Source: JAJYSO01 sp964451785
Lineage (GTDB): Bacteria; Bacteroidota; Bacteroidia; Flavobacteriales; Flavobacteriaceae
Assembly: GCA_964451785.1 (NCBI GenBank)
Contig: CAYVJG010000007.1
Location: 31,182 to 95,181 of the forward strand
Reading direction: 5' to 3'
Length of the DNA: 64,000 bases
Position 1 is the first letter of the stretch. Each line of letters opens with the position of its first letter. Under the pieces are notes generated by a model, which saw only the letters and a list, made by a program, of their open reading frames with translations, ran no database searches and was not told the origin of the DNA. The translations under genes were made by a program, and so were the position numbers. Positions 7,182-17,458 of this stretch are shown here, piece after piece.

Positions 7182-8852
7182 CTAATCTCTTGCGCGGCGG
7201 CCTTTTTTAGACTCAGCTCCCATGCGAGACATTGCATTTCTAAATCCAATCCAATTGGTGGCCATATCTTGAGGATAGAAACGGCGTTGTGCCGGATCTA
7301 ACCAATAGGCGTAATCTTTCCAAGATCCACCTTTAACAACACGTGTACGCTTACTAATTAATGTTGTTCTGTTTTCAACATCATATTGCTTGTTTAACTC
7401 ACTTCCTCCAAGGCTATCTGTTGTGGCAGACACCTGTGGAATTGGCGAATTATACATACGTTGCCCAGCTGACAAAGCACCCTCTTGCAAATAATAACGT
7501 GATGATTCTTTATCGCCATCACCATAAGCGCGGTTATCACTACGACTATAATTCATACGTAAGTAAGTTTGATCTTCATTAATTGCTTCACGTTGCACTT
7601 CACCCGGCAAAGCGGTTGCTACGATTCGTCCTGTACGCAAAGTATCATATTTGATATCATTAGCATCGACAACTTTTACTGAGCCATCTTCATTAATAGC
7701 TACTTGCGTATAAACGTTTCCACGGTAATAGTTAAAATCATTCATTTTCATATCTACACGTGGTCGGTACACATCAGCCACCCATTCTGCAACGTTACCA
7801 GCCATATCGTAGAGACCGTAATCATTTGGAGGGTAGCTTTTAATAGCGTTAGTCACATTAGCACCGTCACTACTCCATCCAGCTACACCACTATAGTCTC
7901 CATAGCCTTGTTTAAAGTTAGCCAATTGATCGCCCTTTGCCTTGCGGTTACCAGCAACAGTATAGCTACCATCCCAAGGGTATTTTTTACGCCCGCGATA
8001 GTTGTTATATTCTCTTTTTGATGACAAACCTAGAGCTGCATATTCCCACTCTGTTTCAGTTGGCAATCTATAACCAGGCTGTATAATTCCATCTTCACGA
8101 CCCACATAACCGGTATTTACTGTATCCCCAAAGAATACCTCTACATAATCTTCTGAATTACTTCCGCCTTTTACTAAGGAATCGTTACCACCATAAACTT
8201 TAGAGGGAGCCGCTAAGTAAGTGCCAGTACTAAACTGCGTGCCTTGATCGTGATCATACATTGATCCTTCAGCCATAACGCCTGCGTCGACTAATGCTTT
8301 TTCATTAACACGATCTGTACGCCACTTACTAAATTCTGTTGCTTGAATCCAAGTTACACCAACTACCGGATAATTTTGATAAGCCGGATGGCGCAAATAA
8401 TTATTAATTAATGTTTTACGTTCACCTAACGGGGTACGCCACACTAACGTATCAGGTAAAGCACCTTCATAGATACGTGAATATTTTTCATCTGATGGTG
8501 GAAAAGTATATTTCAACCAATCAAGATATTGCATATACATGCGATTAGTCACCTCTGTTTCATCCATATAAAATGAAGCAACTGTTTGTTGAGTTGGAGT
8601 ATTGTTCCAATCGTGCATAGGATCATCGGCAACACGTCCCATGGTAAAAGTCCCTCCTTGAATAAATATCAAGCCAGGAGCTGTTTTTTGACCTTCGTAA
8701 TCTGTTACATATGAAGGCCCTCCGTTTTTGCCCGTCAAATCCCAGCCTGTTGCGCGCGAGTTTTTGGTGTAATCTCTCGAGTTGTTACAACTGGTAATCA
8801 TTCCGGCAGAAACCGTAATTACTAAAAGTTTTAAAGCGGTTTTAACATTCAT
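7182..8852 (-). CDS. gldJ: Gliding motility lipoprotein GldJ
   Basis: This 556-residue lipoprotein has a signal peptide ending in ITSC with the lipid-modified cysteine at residue 22. The body is a formylglycine-generating-enzyme/sulfatase-modifying-factor fold (about residues 58-370 and a C-terminal piece near 505-545), with the blocks FIQGGTFTMG, DETEVTNRMY, GYRLPTETEWEYAA and YDMAGNVAEW, and a long insertion between the halves. GldJ is required for gliding and for stability of the type IX secretion machinery in flavobacteria; it is not expected to make formylglycine. The C-terminus is basic (KKGRRARD). It is divergent from porU, the usual flavobacterial arrangement. Confidence 0.95.
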   Translation of the reverse strand: MNVKTALKLLVITVSAGMITSCNNSRDYTKNSRATGWDLTGKNGGPSYVTDYEGQKTAPGLIFIQGGTFTMGRVADDPMHDWNNTPTQQTVASFYMDETEVTNRMYMQYLDWLKYTFPPSDEKYSRIYEGALPDTLVWRTPLGERKTLINNYLRHPAYQNYPVVGVTWIQATEFSKWRTDRVNEKALVDAGVMAEGSMYDHDQGTQFSTGTYLAAPSKVYGGNDSLVKGGSNSEDYVEVFFGDTVNTGYVGREDGIIQPGYRLPTETEWEYAALGLSSKREYNNYRGRKKYPWDGSYTVAGNRKAKGDQLANFKQGYGDYSGVAGWSSDGANVTNAIKSYPPNDYGLYDMAGNVAEWVADVYRPRVDMKMNDFNYYRGNVYTQVAINEDGSVKVVDANDIKYDTLRTGRIVATALPGEVQREAINEDQTYLRMNYSRSDNRAYGDGDKESSRYYLQEGALSAGQRMYNSPIPQVSATTDSLGGSELNKQYDVENRTTLISKRTRVVKGGSWKDYAYWLDPAQRRFYPQDMATNWIGFRNAMSRMGAESKKGRRARD

Positions 8853-9044
8853 AATCCACTATAATTTGTATACATTTGGGTTTGCAATATAAAGAATAAA
8901 CCTAATCCAACAATATTTTTTTTAGGTTCTTTTAGTCAAAATAAAGACTTATATCAAATAAACGTTAATTTTGTCGACTTAGTATATAAACATAAATTTA
9001 TTCTCCACTCCTTATAATACAAGTGTTTTCCTAACGTTGTTGTA

Positions 9045-12000
9045 ATGATGAAGACAAGCATTTTACTTTTATTAACATTTTTATTTTCTCTTGTGTTAAC
9101 AGCACAACAGAAAGACTTTACACTTAATTGGGTAAACAGTCAAAATATCTCTGTACACGAAGAAACGCGCTATGCAGTTCCGGCGTTTAACCCTGAATAC
9201 TTTAACTACAACCCTGATAGTCGTCGATTAACATTTAGAGCGCAATGGACTTCAAATGGTCAAGACGTCATCAAGGCTTCGCTTAAAAATGTTTCATATC
9301 AAACTATTGCTAAAACCTATCTTACCCATATCGACCTCAAACAATTGCCTAATAAACCTAAATTTTCTTTAACCACCGCCAAAGCTCGGAATTCTAGTTT
9401 TCTCACATTTTCTCTCTCACCTATCATTAATGACCACGGGGTATATAAAAAGATTACACATTTTAGTATTGCTTATACATTAGGGCGAGCCCAAAGAAGC
9501 ACAAGTTATTCTACTAACGCTGTTCCCGGAAATTCCGTATTAGCGCAAGGCGATTTTTTTAAATTCTACATTCCCAAAACCGGTGTTTATAAAATTAGTA
9601 AAAACTTTTTGAGTAGTTTAGGAATGGATGTCAACAGTATTGACCCTCATAAGCTAAAAATATACGGTGATGGTGGCGCCATGAAGCCACTTAAAAACGA
9701 AAATAATCTGTATTACGACCCCGCCGAAACGGCTATTCAAGTTGTTGGTGAGGCAGATGGTAGCTTTGACAGTCAAGATTATATTTTATTTTATGCTATA
9801 GCCGACAAAGGTAATTGGGACGAGGACAACAAAACAAACCTCAACTTATTTGATGATTACACCTATTACTACATCACCGCTGATGGTGGAAATGGGCAAC
9901 GTATTTCAAACTATACTCCTCCACAAGGAACGGCTTCAACAACTATCACCACTTTTGATGACTACGCCTATTATGAAGTTGACCAATATAATATAGGTAA
10001 AGTAGGACGGCGCTGGTTAGGGGATTTATTCGATATCCAAAACCAGCGCAGCTATGATTTTAGTTTCCCTAATCGCGTTCCAAACTCTCCCGTAACACTT
10101 AGTATTTATGCGGCATCGACTTCTGAAACAGCCACAAGTATGACCGTAAAGGTTAACGATCAAAACCTAGGGCAACTCAATTTTATGGGTGTGACAAGTG
10201 AAGTATTTGCCCGTGATGATCAATTTAATGGAACTACCTCCGGAAGTAGCGACAAGGTAACTATTGATTTAACCTACAACAACAATGGAAATCCTGCCGG
10301 AGTAGCCTATCTTGATTATATCAATGTGTGGGCAAAACGTCAGCTCATTGCCGGACAAAACCAGTTTATCTTCAGTAATAAATCTACTGCTACCTTAACC
10401 GGAATCGGAAGTTATCAACTTTCAAACACCCAGAACATCAGTCAAATTTGGGATATTACAGATCCGACAAACAGTAAATCTATCATTAACAATACTGATC
10501 AGAGCAACAGCCTCTCTTTTAAAGCAAGCTTAGGTTCATTAAAAAAATACATCGCCATTGCGCCTACTGATTATTACACCCCCATGAAAGGCAATACCAC
10601 TCAAGTTGACAATGTTAATTTAAAAGGAAGTGTATTTAGGGGTACAAACGGTCAATTTCAAGATGTGGATTACCTCATCATCACTACTGAAGCGCTAAGT
10701 GGACAGGCTATCAGACTCGCTCAACATCACAAGCAACACGACGATTTACGCATTAAAGTCGTTCTCTTAAAAGATATTTATTCAGAATTTAATACAGGGC
10801 AAGCCGATATTTCTGCCATCCGAAATTTCATCAAATATGTCTATGACAATGCTTCATCAGCTAGCCAGCGTGTAAAGTATGTCCTTTTATTTGGTGATGC
10901 CTCAATCGATTATAAAAACAGATTGCCCAGCAATAATAACATCGTCCCTACCTATGAAAGCTTATACAGTTATAGCCTCGGCAGTCGTTCAACGGCTTCT
11001 GACGATTTCTTTGGTATGATGGACCCAGATGAAGGTTTATTGTACAGCAGTGACAAACTTGACATTGCCGTAGGTCGCATCTTAGCTGACGATCCTTCAA
11101 CCGCCAAAACGCAAATTGACAAAATTATAGCTTATGACAGTCAGGCAGCTTACGGCCCTTGGCGTAATAATTTTGTTTTGATTTCTGATGATGCCGATGT
11201 TTACGGCTCAGCAGGTTCAGGACTCGAATTTAATCTCGATGCTTTAGGCGATGAAATCACTGACAACAAACCTTTCATCAACATCACTAAAATTCACAGT
11301 GATGCTTATGAACAAGTCAACACCTCTGGCGGGCAGCGCTATCCTGATGCCAACAAAGCCATTAACGAAAGTGTTGAATTAGGAGCTACTGTCATCAATT
11401 ATTTTGGTCATGGTGGGGAGAACGGTCTTGCCAGTGAATATATCATCACCCGTGAAGACATCAAAAATTGGAACAACGAAAATCGATACAATGTCTTTGT
11501 GACAGTAACCTGTGAGTTTACGCGCTTTGACAATCCATTGCGCATTTCTCCGGGAGAACTCGCGCTACACAACGACAAAGGAGGATCTGTCGCTTTAGTG
11601 ACTACCACACGTGCTATTCCGGTTTCAACAGGTACTAATTTTAATAATCAACTGGCTCCTTTCCTATTTAATTATAACGGCGGAACAGCTTACAGCGTAG
11701 CAGAAGCGGTAAGATTAGCCAAAAACAATATCTCAGCCGGATCACGCCATGTCGTTTCCTTTTTTGGAGACCCCGCCATGAAACTAGCCTTTCCGGATCC
11801 TGAAATTGAATTAACTCAAATCAATGGCCAGCCTATAGCCCAAGCCAACGACACCCTTAAAGCATTGAGTAAAGTCAAATTATCCGGGCAAGTGGTCACG
11901 CCAAGTGGCAGCTTAATATCTAATTATAACGGTTCACTCACAGCTACGGTTTATGACAAAGCTGTTGATCGTAGTACCTTAGGTAATGATGGCACCACTA

Positions 12001-12899
12001 ATGGCAACGGAGAGCTTGTTGTTATGGATTTTAAAACTCTGGGCAATGTGATTTTTAGAGGCCAAGCCAGCGTTAAAAATGGAAAATTTGATTTTGAATT
12101 TATAGTTCCTAAAGACATTAAAATTCCTGTTGACAATGGAAGAGTTAGTTTTTACAGCAAACGCAATGGCATGCTCAAAGACAACAAAGGCTATAGTGAA
12201 GCGATTTTAGTAGGTGATTTAAACGAAAGTGCTCCTGAAGACAATCAAGGGCCGCTCATCAAACTCTATATGAATGATGAAAATTTTGTTTCGGGCGGCA
12301 TCACCAATGCCACGCCTTTTATTTTAGCTAAATTAGAAGATGAAAACGGCATCAATACCGCCAGTGGAATTGGACATGATTTAGTGGCTTATATAGATGG
12401 TAATGAAGTCGACCCTATAATTCTCAATGATTATTACAAAGCTGCCGAAGACGATTATACCAAAGGAAGCATCAACTACAAACTGAGTAAACTCGAAAAT
12501 GGCCCACACACCTTAACCGTCAAAGCCTGGGATGTGTATAACAATTCAAGCACTGCCGAAATCCAATTTGTAGTCTCCGGCGATCAAAAATTAAAATTGA
12601 CGCACGTACTCAACTACCCTAATCCCTTTCACAATTACACCGAATTTTGGTTTAATCACAATCGCCCCTATGAGCCACTCGAAGTGCAAGTGCAGGTGTT
12701 TACGGTTTCAGGAAAACTCGTGTGGACTAAAAACCAAGTGGTTAACACCGAAGGATTTTTGTCTCGTGAAATTTCATGGAATGGAAAGGATCAATACGGG
12801 CAAGCTATAGGTAAGGGTGTGTATATTTATAAGCTTACAGTTAAATCAACTTTAACAAACCAAAAAGCAACAAAATACGAAAAGCTCGTTATTCTTTAA
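9045..12899 (+). CDS. porU: Type IX secretion system sortase PorU (C25 peptidase family)
   Basis: This 1284-residue exported protein has a signal peptide (about residues 1-20), an N-terminal beta-rich region, a gingipain-like C25 domain and a C-terminal type IX sorting-type domain that begins near NYPNPFHN and ends in KGVYIYKLTVKS. The catalytic pair is visible: His789 in YFGHGGENG and Cys823 in TVTCEFTRFDNP. PorU removes the C-terminal signal of type IX cargo at the cell surface and attaches the cargo to a lipid anchor. It is followed by porV, its outer-membrane partner, with 45 bases between. The start follows a double ATG at 9045/9048; either could be used. Confidence 0.95.
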   Translation: MMKTSILLLLTFLFSLVLTAQQKDFTLNWVNSQNISVHEETRYAVPAFNPEYFNYNPDSRRLTFRAQWTSNGQDVIKASLKNVSYQTIAKTYLTHIDLKQLPNKPKFSLTTAKARNSSFLTFSLSPIINDHGVYKKITHFSIAYTLGRAQRSTSYSTNAVPGNSVLAQGDFFKFYIPKTGVYKISKNFLSSLGMDVNSIDPHKLKIYGDGGAMKPLKNENNLYYDPAETAIQVVGEADGSFDSQDYILFYAIADKGNWDEDNKTNLNLFDDYTYYYITADGGNGQRISNYTPPQGTASTTITTFDDYAYYEVDQYNIGKVGRRWLGDLFDIQNQRSYDFSFPNRVPNSPVTLSIYAASTSETATSMTVKVNDQNLGQLNFMGVTSEVFARDDQFNGTTSGSSDKVTIDLTYNNNGNPAGVAYLDYINVWAKRQLIAGQNQFIFSNKSTATLTGIGSYQLSNTQNISQIWDITDPTNSKSIINNTDQSNSLSFKASLGSLKKYIAIAPTDYYTPMKGNTTQVDNVNLKGSVFRGTNGQFQDVDYLIITTEALSGQAIRLAQHHKQHDDLRIKVVLLKDIYSEFNTGQADISAIRNFIKYVYDNASSASQRVKYVLLFGDASIDYKNRLPSNNNIVPTYESLYSYSLGSRSTASDDFFGMMDPDEGLLYSSDKLDIAVGRILADDPSTAKTQIDKIIAYDSQAAYGPWRNNFVLISDDADVYGSAGSGLEFNLDALGDEITDNKPFINITKIHSDAYEQVNTSGGQRYPDANKAINESVELGATVINYFGHGGENGLASEYIITREDIKNWNNENRYNVFVTVTCEFTRFDNPLRISPGELALHNDKGGSVALVTTTRAIPVSTGTNFNNQLAPFLFNYNGGTAYSVAEAVRLAKNNISAGSRHVVSFFGDPAMKLAFPDPEIELTQINGQPIAQANDTLKALSKVKLSGQVVTPSGSLISNYNGSLTATVYDKAVDRSTLGNDGTTNGNGELVVMDFKTLGNVIFRGQASVKNGKFDFEFIVPKDIKIPVDNGRVSFYSKRNGMLKDNKGYSEAILVGDLNESAPEDNQGPLIKLYMNDENFVSGGITNATPFILAKLEDENGINTASGIGHDLVAYIDGNEVDPIILNDYYKAAEDDYTKGSINYKLSKLENGPHTLTVKAWDVYNNSSTAEIQFVVSGDQKLKLTHVLNYPNPFHNYTEFWFNHNRPYEPLEVQVQVFTVSGKLVWTKNQVVNTEGFLSREISWNGKDQYGQAIGKGVYIYKLTVKSTLTNQKATKYEKLVIL

Positions 12900-12916
12900 T
12901 TTGTTTAATAAAAAAT

Positions 12917-12924
12917 TATATTTG
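12917..12924 (+). promoter_or_regulatory. Possible -7 box upstream of porV
   Basis: TATATTTG matches TAnnTTTG and lies 20 bases before the porV start. The expected upstream TTG at 19 bases is only TTT, so this is a weak call; porV may mainly be read from the porU transcript. Confidence 0.35.
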
Positions 12925-12944
12925 TCAAATATTAAAATCATCTT

Positions 12945-14114
12945 ATGAAAAAGATCCCTTTTATAACCCTAGCAATCTTATTGCTGACTAACGGGCACTT
13001 ATTTGCTCAAAATAGCAATCCTAATTTAGGCCCACGCGACCGTGTGATCACGACTGCTGTACCATTTTTACTCGTTCCTGGTGATGCACGCGCTTCAGGT
13101 ATAGGTGACATCGGCGTGGCAACAACTCCTGATGCTTACTCTCAACAATGGAATGCCGCCAAATACGCTTTTATCAAAGACGGCCAAGGTGTTGGCATTT
13201 CATACGTCCCTTATTTACGTAAATTAGCTAACGACATCAACGTCGGTCAACTCAACTATTACAACCGCATCAATGAACGCAGCGCCTTTGCAGCGAGCTT
13301 GCGTTATTTTAATTTAGGTGAAATTGAAGCCCGCCAAAACCCCATGGAACAAGGCATGATTCTTAAACCGAATCAATTATCCTTTGACGTGAGTTACGCT
13401 TTGCGCCTGAGCGAGCACTTTTCAATGGGCGTAACCGGACGTTATATACGTTCTGATCTCAAATTACAAACCTCTTTTGAAGATGCTAAAGCTGCCAACT
13501 CTTTTGGCGTTGATATCTCAGGATATTACCAAAGTGACGAAATTAGATTTGACGATTTTGATGGCCGCATTCGCGCCGGATTCAACATCTCTAACATCGG
13601 CCCTAAAATCAAATACAGCGATGCCGGTGACGAAAGTTATATCCCGACCAACTTGAGTTTAGGTGGTGGATTTGATTTCATTTTAGACAATGACAACACC
13701 ATCGGCACTTACATCGAAGTCAACAAACTCTTAGTTCCTACCCCACACGACTCTAATGCGGATGGCGTGATTAATCGTGAAGATGACTACTATACTAAAA
13801 GTGCCATCAGCGGTATTTTCTCATCATTCGGAGATGCTCCGGGCGGGTTTAGCGAAGAACTAAAAGAAATCAACTGGGCTTTAGGCGCTGAATATCGTTT
13901 TAAAGATAGTTTTGCCTTCCGTGCGGGATACTTTCACGAAAGTCAAGACAAAGGTTACCGCCAATACTTCACCTTAGGTGCCGGATTTAAATATTCTATT
14001 GCCGAAATCAATCTTTCTTATTTGTTTTCTACAGCCAAATCTGTCAACAACCCACTTGAAGGCAGTTTGCGCTTTAGTTTAGCCTTTAATTTTGGTGAAT
14101 CATACAACAATTAG
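12945..14114 (+). CDS. porV: Type IX secretion outer-membrane protein PorV (LptO)
   Basis: This 389-residue outer-membrane beta-barrel has a signal peptide ending in LFAQ at about residue 22 and the family block VPFLLVPGDARASGIGDIGVAT near residue 37. The rest alternates aromatic and polar residues as barrel strands do, and ends in an aromatic-containing terminal strand. PorV shuttles type IX cargo from the translocon to the PorU sortase. Its position directly after porU, with gldJ on the other side, is the standard type IX context. FadL-like transporters are distant relatives, but the context fixes the call. Confidence 0.94.
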   Translation: MKKIPFITLAILLLTNGHLFAQNSNPNLGPRDRVITTAVPFLLVPGDARASGIGDIGVATTPDAYSQQWNAAKYAFIKDGQGVGISYVPYLRKLANDINVGQLNYYNRINERSAFAASLRYFNLGEIEARQNPMEQGMILKPNQLSFDVSYALRLSEHFSMGVTGRYIRSDLKLQTSFEDAKAANSFGVDISGYYQSDEIRFDDFDGRIRAGFNISNIGPKIKYSDAGDESYIPTNLSLGGGFDFILDNDNTIGTYIEVNKLLVPTPHDSNADGVINREDDYYTKSAISGIFSSFGDAPGGFSEELKEINWALGAEYRFKDSFAFRAGYFHESQDKGYRQYFTLGAGFKYSIAEINLSYLFSTAKSVNNPLEGSLRFSLAFNFGESYNN

Positions 14115-14153
14115 ATAGCTCAATAAGTAAAGAATTTTTCATATCTTTAAGGT

Positions 14154-14636
14154 ATGAAAACACAGGAAATAAAATCTACCTTAAGTATCTATGACAGTTT
14201 AGCTGAATTACCGGAGTCTATTCAAGAACTCTTTTCTGCTGCCACAGATGCTTGCCATAAAGCCTACGCCCCATACTCACATTATGCAGTTGGGGCGGCT
14301 TTGCGTTTAGACGATGACAGCATTGTCAAAGGCAGCAACCAAGAAAATGCTGCTTATCCCTCAGGACTATGTGCCGAACGTACCGCTATATTTTATGCTG
14401 GTGCCAACTATCCTGAACAGAAAATAAAAAGCATAGCTATAACGGTTAAATCTGCTAACAAAGTTATTGACAGCCCCACCTCTCCTTGTGGCGCATGTCG
14501 TCAAGCTATTGCCGAATATGAATTTAAACAACAGCAGCCCATCGCCATTTATTTTAAGGGGGAAATTGGCAAAATTTATAAAGTAGATAGCTTATCAGAT
14601 TTATTACCGCTGGCTTTTAATGGCGGTTTTATATAA
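14154..14636 (+). CDS. cdd: Cytidine deaminase
   Basis: This 160-residue zinc enzyme carries the full deaminase signature: Cys73-Ala-Glu75 (catalytic glutamate) and Pro-Cys112-Gly-Ala-Cys115, with the substrate block NQENAAYPS just before. It hydrolyses cytidine and deoxycytidine to uridine and deoxyuridine in pyrimidine salvage. It lies 39 bases after porV on the same strand and 92 bases before pdhA, which has its own promoter. The length is slightly above the compact 130-residue form because of an N-terminal extension, common in Bacteroidota. Confidence 0.93.
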   Translation: MKTQEIKSTLSIYDSLAELPESIQELFSAATDACHKAYAPYSHYAVGAALRLDDDSIVKGSNQENAAYPSGLCAERTAIFYAGANYPEQKIKSIAITVKSANKVIDSPTSPCGACRQAIAEYEFKQQQPIAIYFKGEIGKIYKVDSLSDLLPLAFNGGFI

Positions 14637-14661
14637 AATTTCATTTTAACTTTAAAAACAG

Positions 14662-14692
14662 TTTGAGCATCGCACTTTATATATTAACTTTG
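14662..14692 (+). promoter_or_regulatory. Promoter of pdhA-pdhC
   Basis: TTTG at 14662-14665, a 19-base spacer and TAACTTTG at 14685-14692 exactly match the Bacteroidota housekeeping consensus. The predicted start lies about 30 bases before pdhA. Confidence 0.85.
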
Positions 14693-14728
14693 CTTGCTGC
14701 TTTTTATAAGCTAAAAAAATAATTAGTT

Positions 14729-15727
14729 ATGGAGAAAATAACAAAAGAAACATACCTAAAATGGTATGAAGATATGTATTTCTGGCGCAAATTTGAAGAC
14801 AAACTTGCCCAAGTCTATATCCAACAAAAAATTCGCGGATTCCTTCACCTTTACAACGGACAAGAAGCTGTTTTAGCTGGTGCTCTTCACGCTATGGACA
14901 CCACTAAAGACCGTTATATCACTTCTTATCGTAACCACGTACAACCTATAGGCCTCGGTTTAGACCCTAAACACGTGATGGCTGAATTGTACGGAAAATC
15001 AACAGGAAGTTCTCACGGACTAGGAGGATCAATGCATATTTTCTCTAAAGAACATAACTTTTTTGGTGGCCACGGAATCGTAGGAGGGCAAATTGCACTC
15101 GGAGCCGGACTTGCTTTTGGAGATAAATATTTTAAACGCGACAATGTAACCCTTGTTTATATGGGTGATGGCGCTATCCGCCAAGGTGCATTTCACGAAA
15201 CCCTTAACCTAGCCATGAGCTGGAACCTACCAGTAGTTTTCTGTATTGAAAACAACGGCTACGCGATGGGAACGTCTACTGAACGCACCTCTAATCAACA
15301 AGATTTATGGAAACTTGCTTTAGGCTATGATATGCCAGCAGGTCCTGTTGATGGTATGAATCCTGAAAAAGTAGCTGAAGCTATGGATGAAGCTATTCAA
15401 CGTGCGCGTTCAGGCAACGGCCCTACGCTTCTCGAATTGAAAACTTACCGTTACCGCGGCCATTCAATGAGTGACGCACAACACTACCGCACTAAAGAAG
15501 AAGTTGCTGAATACCAAAAACTAGACCCAATTCTTCAAGTAAAAACTAAGATTTTAGAAAATAATTGGGCTACTGAAGACGACTTAAAAACCATCGAGAA
15601 AAACGCTAAAGCTCATATTAAAGAATGTGAGAAATTTGCTGAAGAATCTCCATGGCCAGAGAAAAACGTCATGTATGATGCCGTTTACGAACAAGAAGAC
15701 TATCCTTTTTTACCACATAAACTCTAA
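14729..15727 (+). CDS. pdhA: Pyruvate dehydrogenase E1 component, alpha subunit
   Basis: This 332-residue protein has the thiamine diphosphate motif starting at Gly146-Asp-Gly148 and ending in IENN about 30 residues later, plus the phosphorylation-loop-like YRYRGHSMSD block near residue 241. With the beta subunit it decarboxylates pyruvate and loads acetyl groups onto the E2 lipoyl arm. The following gene, 6 bases on, is the E2; the E1 beta gene is not next to it and must lie elsewhere. This split is common in Bacteroidota. A consensus promoter lies just upstream. Confidence 0.95.
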   Translation: MEKITKETYLKWYEDMYFWRKFEDKLAQVYIQQKIRGFLHLYNGQEAVLAGALHAMDTTKDRYITSYRNHVQPIGLGLDPKHVMAELYGKSTGSSHGLGGSMHIFSKEHNFFGGHGIVGGQIALGAGLAFGDKYFKRDNVTLVYMGDGAIRQGAFHETLNLAMSWNLPVVFCIENNGYAMGTSTERTSNQQDLWKLALGYDMPAGPVDGMNPEKVAEAMDEAIQRARSGNGPTLLELKTYRYRGHSMSDAQHYRTKEEVAEYQKLDPILQVKTKILENNWATEDDLKTIEKNAKAHIKECEKFAEESPWPEKNVMYDAVYEQEDYPFLPHKL

Positions 15728-15733
15728 TAAATT

Positions 15734-17356
15734 ATGGCTGAAGTAATCAATATGCCCCGTTTAAGCGACACCATGGAAGAAGGAACCGTGGCAAAATGGC
15801 TTAAACAAGTTGGCGACAAAATAGAAGAAGGCGATATCTTAGCTGAAATCGAAACCGACAAAGCTACTATGGAGTTCGAATCGTTTTACGAAGGTACACT
15901 TCTCCATATTGGCATTCAAGAAGGCGATACTGCTCCGGTTGATCAACTATTAGCAATTATTGGTGATGAAGGTGAAGATATTAGCGCACTCATCGGTGGT
16001 GGCGAAGCTCCTGCTAAAGAAGAAGCTAAGCCCGAACCTGTAGCTGCTGAATCAACTACTGATGATGCTCCTGCTGCCACTATTCCTGCTGGCGTTGAAG
16101 TCATCACTATGCCACGCCTTTCCGACACCATGGAAGAAGGTACTGTAGCTACTTGGCTTAAACACGAAGGAGATAAAGTTGAAGAAGGCGACATCTTAGC
16201 AGAAATTGAAACCGACAAAGCGACGATGGAGTTTGAATCGTTCTACGAAGGCACTCTTCTCCACATCGGTTTAAAGGAAGGCGAAACTGCTCCAGTTGAT
16301 GAAGTTTTAGCGATTATCGGCCCTGAAGGCACTGATGTAAATGCTGTTTTAGCCGCGCTCAAAGGTGGTTCTGCTCCTCAAAAAGCACAATCAACTAAAG
16401 AAGAAGCTCCTGCTAAAGAAGAAACTCAACAAGCAGCAGTAGAAACCCAAACTGAAGCTACAACAACTACCGGTCGTATTTTTGCTTCACCTCTAGCTAA
16501 GCGCATTGCCGCAGATAAAGGCATCGATTTAGCGCAAGTTAAAGGTTCAGGCGAAAACGGTCGTATCGTAAAACGCGACGTTGAAAACTTTAAAGCTCCG
16601 GCTGCAACAACAGCTCCTGCTCAAGCTGCTCCGACAACTCAAGCTGCTCCAGCTCCTTACATTCCGGCTGGTGAAGAAAGCTTTGAAGAAGTGAAAAACT
16701 CGCAAATGCGTAAAACTATTGCTAAACGTCTTGCTGCTTCTAAATATTCTGCTCCTCATTATTACTTAATGATTGAAGTGGATATGGAAAATGCAATGAC
16801 TTCACGCAAAGCCATTAACGCCATGCCTGACACCAAAATTTCATTTAATGACATGGTGATCAAAGCCTCTGCTATGGCCTTACGCAAACATCCTCAAGTC
16901 AATTCACAATGGCAAGACAACGTGACCAAAATCGCTAAGCACATCCATATTGGCGCTGCTGTAGCGGTTGATGATGGTCTTGTTGTACCTGTAGTGCGCT
17001 TTGCTGACCAAATGAGCATGACTCAAATTGGCGCAAGCGTTAAAGATTTAGCCGGTAAAGCTCGTAACAAAAAGTTACAACCTCAAGAAATGGAAGGTAG
17101 CACCTTTACCGTCTCTAACTTAGGTATGTTTGGCATTCAAGAATTTACGAGTATCATTAACCAACCTAATTCAGCTATCCTCTCCGTAGGTATGATTGAA
17201 GAAAAACCGGTGGTTAAAGATGGTCAAATCGTTGTGGGACACACCATGAAATTATCTTTGGCTTGTGATCACAGAACTGTTGACGGTGCTACTGGAGCTA
17301 AATTCTTACAAACTCTTAGAACATACTTGGAAAATCCGGTGACTATGCTCGCTTAA
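15734..17356 (+). CDS. pdhC: Pyruvate dehydrogenase E2, dihydrolipoamide acetyltransferase
   Basis: This 540-residue protein has two lipoyl domains (about residues 1-77 and 123-200) with lipoylated lysines Lys43 and Lys162 in DKATMEFE, Ala/Pro/Glu-rich linkers, an E1/E3-binding domain (about 252-288) and a catalytic acyltransferase domain (about 315-540) with the active-site His513 in DHRTVDGA. It transfers acetyl from lipoate to CoA and forms the core of the complex. The two lipoyl domains are nearly identical, which indicates internal duplication kept alike by conversion or selection. It is followed by a strong terminator. Confidence 0.95.
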   Translation: MAEVINMPRLSDTMEEGTVAKWLKQVGDKIEEGDILAEIETDKATMEFESFYEGTLLHIGIQEGDTAPVDQLLAIIGDEGEDISALIGGGEAPAKEEAKPEPVAAESTTDDAPAATIPAGVEVITMPRLSDTMEEGTVATWLKHEGDKVEEGDILAEIETDKATMEFESFYEGTLLHIGLKEGETAPVDEVLAIIGPEGTDVNAVLAALKGGSAPQKAQSTKEEAPAKEETQQAAVETQTEATTTTGRIFASPLAKRIAADKGIDLAQVKGSGENGRIVKRDVENFKAPAATTAPAQAAPTTQAAPAPYIPAGEESFEEVKNSQMRKTIAKRLAASKYSAPHYYLMIEVDMENAMTSRKAINAMPDTKISFNDMVIKASAMALRKHPQVNSQWQDNVTKIAKHIHIGAAVAVDDGLVVPVVRFADQMSMTQIGASVKDLAGKARNKKLQPQEMEGSTFTVSNLGMFGIQEFTSIINQPNSAILSVGMIEEKPVVKDGQIVVGHTMKLSLACDHRTVDGATGAKFLQTLRTYLENPVTMLA

Positions 17357-17378
17357 TTTTCTGAGTTTACTATATTCA

Positions 17379-17408
17379 AAAAGCCTCGACATTGTCGAGG
17401 CTTTTTTA
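17379..17408 (+). terminator. Terminator after pdhC
   Basis: The perfect stem AAGCCTCGAC/GTCGAGGCTT is followed by six T. It ends the pdhA-pdhC transcript and can also serve the convergent small gene that ends at 17459. Confidence 0.9.
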
Positions 17409-17458
17409 GTTTGCAAATTAATTTTTATTCACTACGCTTTACCTAGCGTTGTTTCCGC

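Noticed and set aside
15943..16218. Antisense ORFs over pdhC, pafA region, gltX and aldehyde dehydrogenase (for example 15943-16218, 48262-48558, 50890-51348)
   Set aside because: They lie opposite well-identified genes with normal codon patterns, have Ser/Ile-rich shadow composition and no start context.
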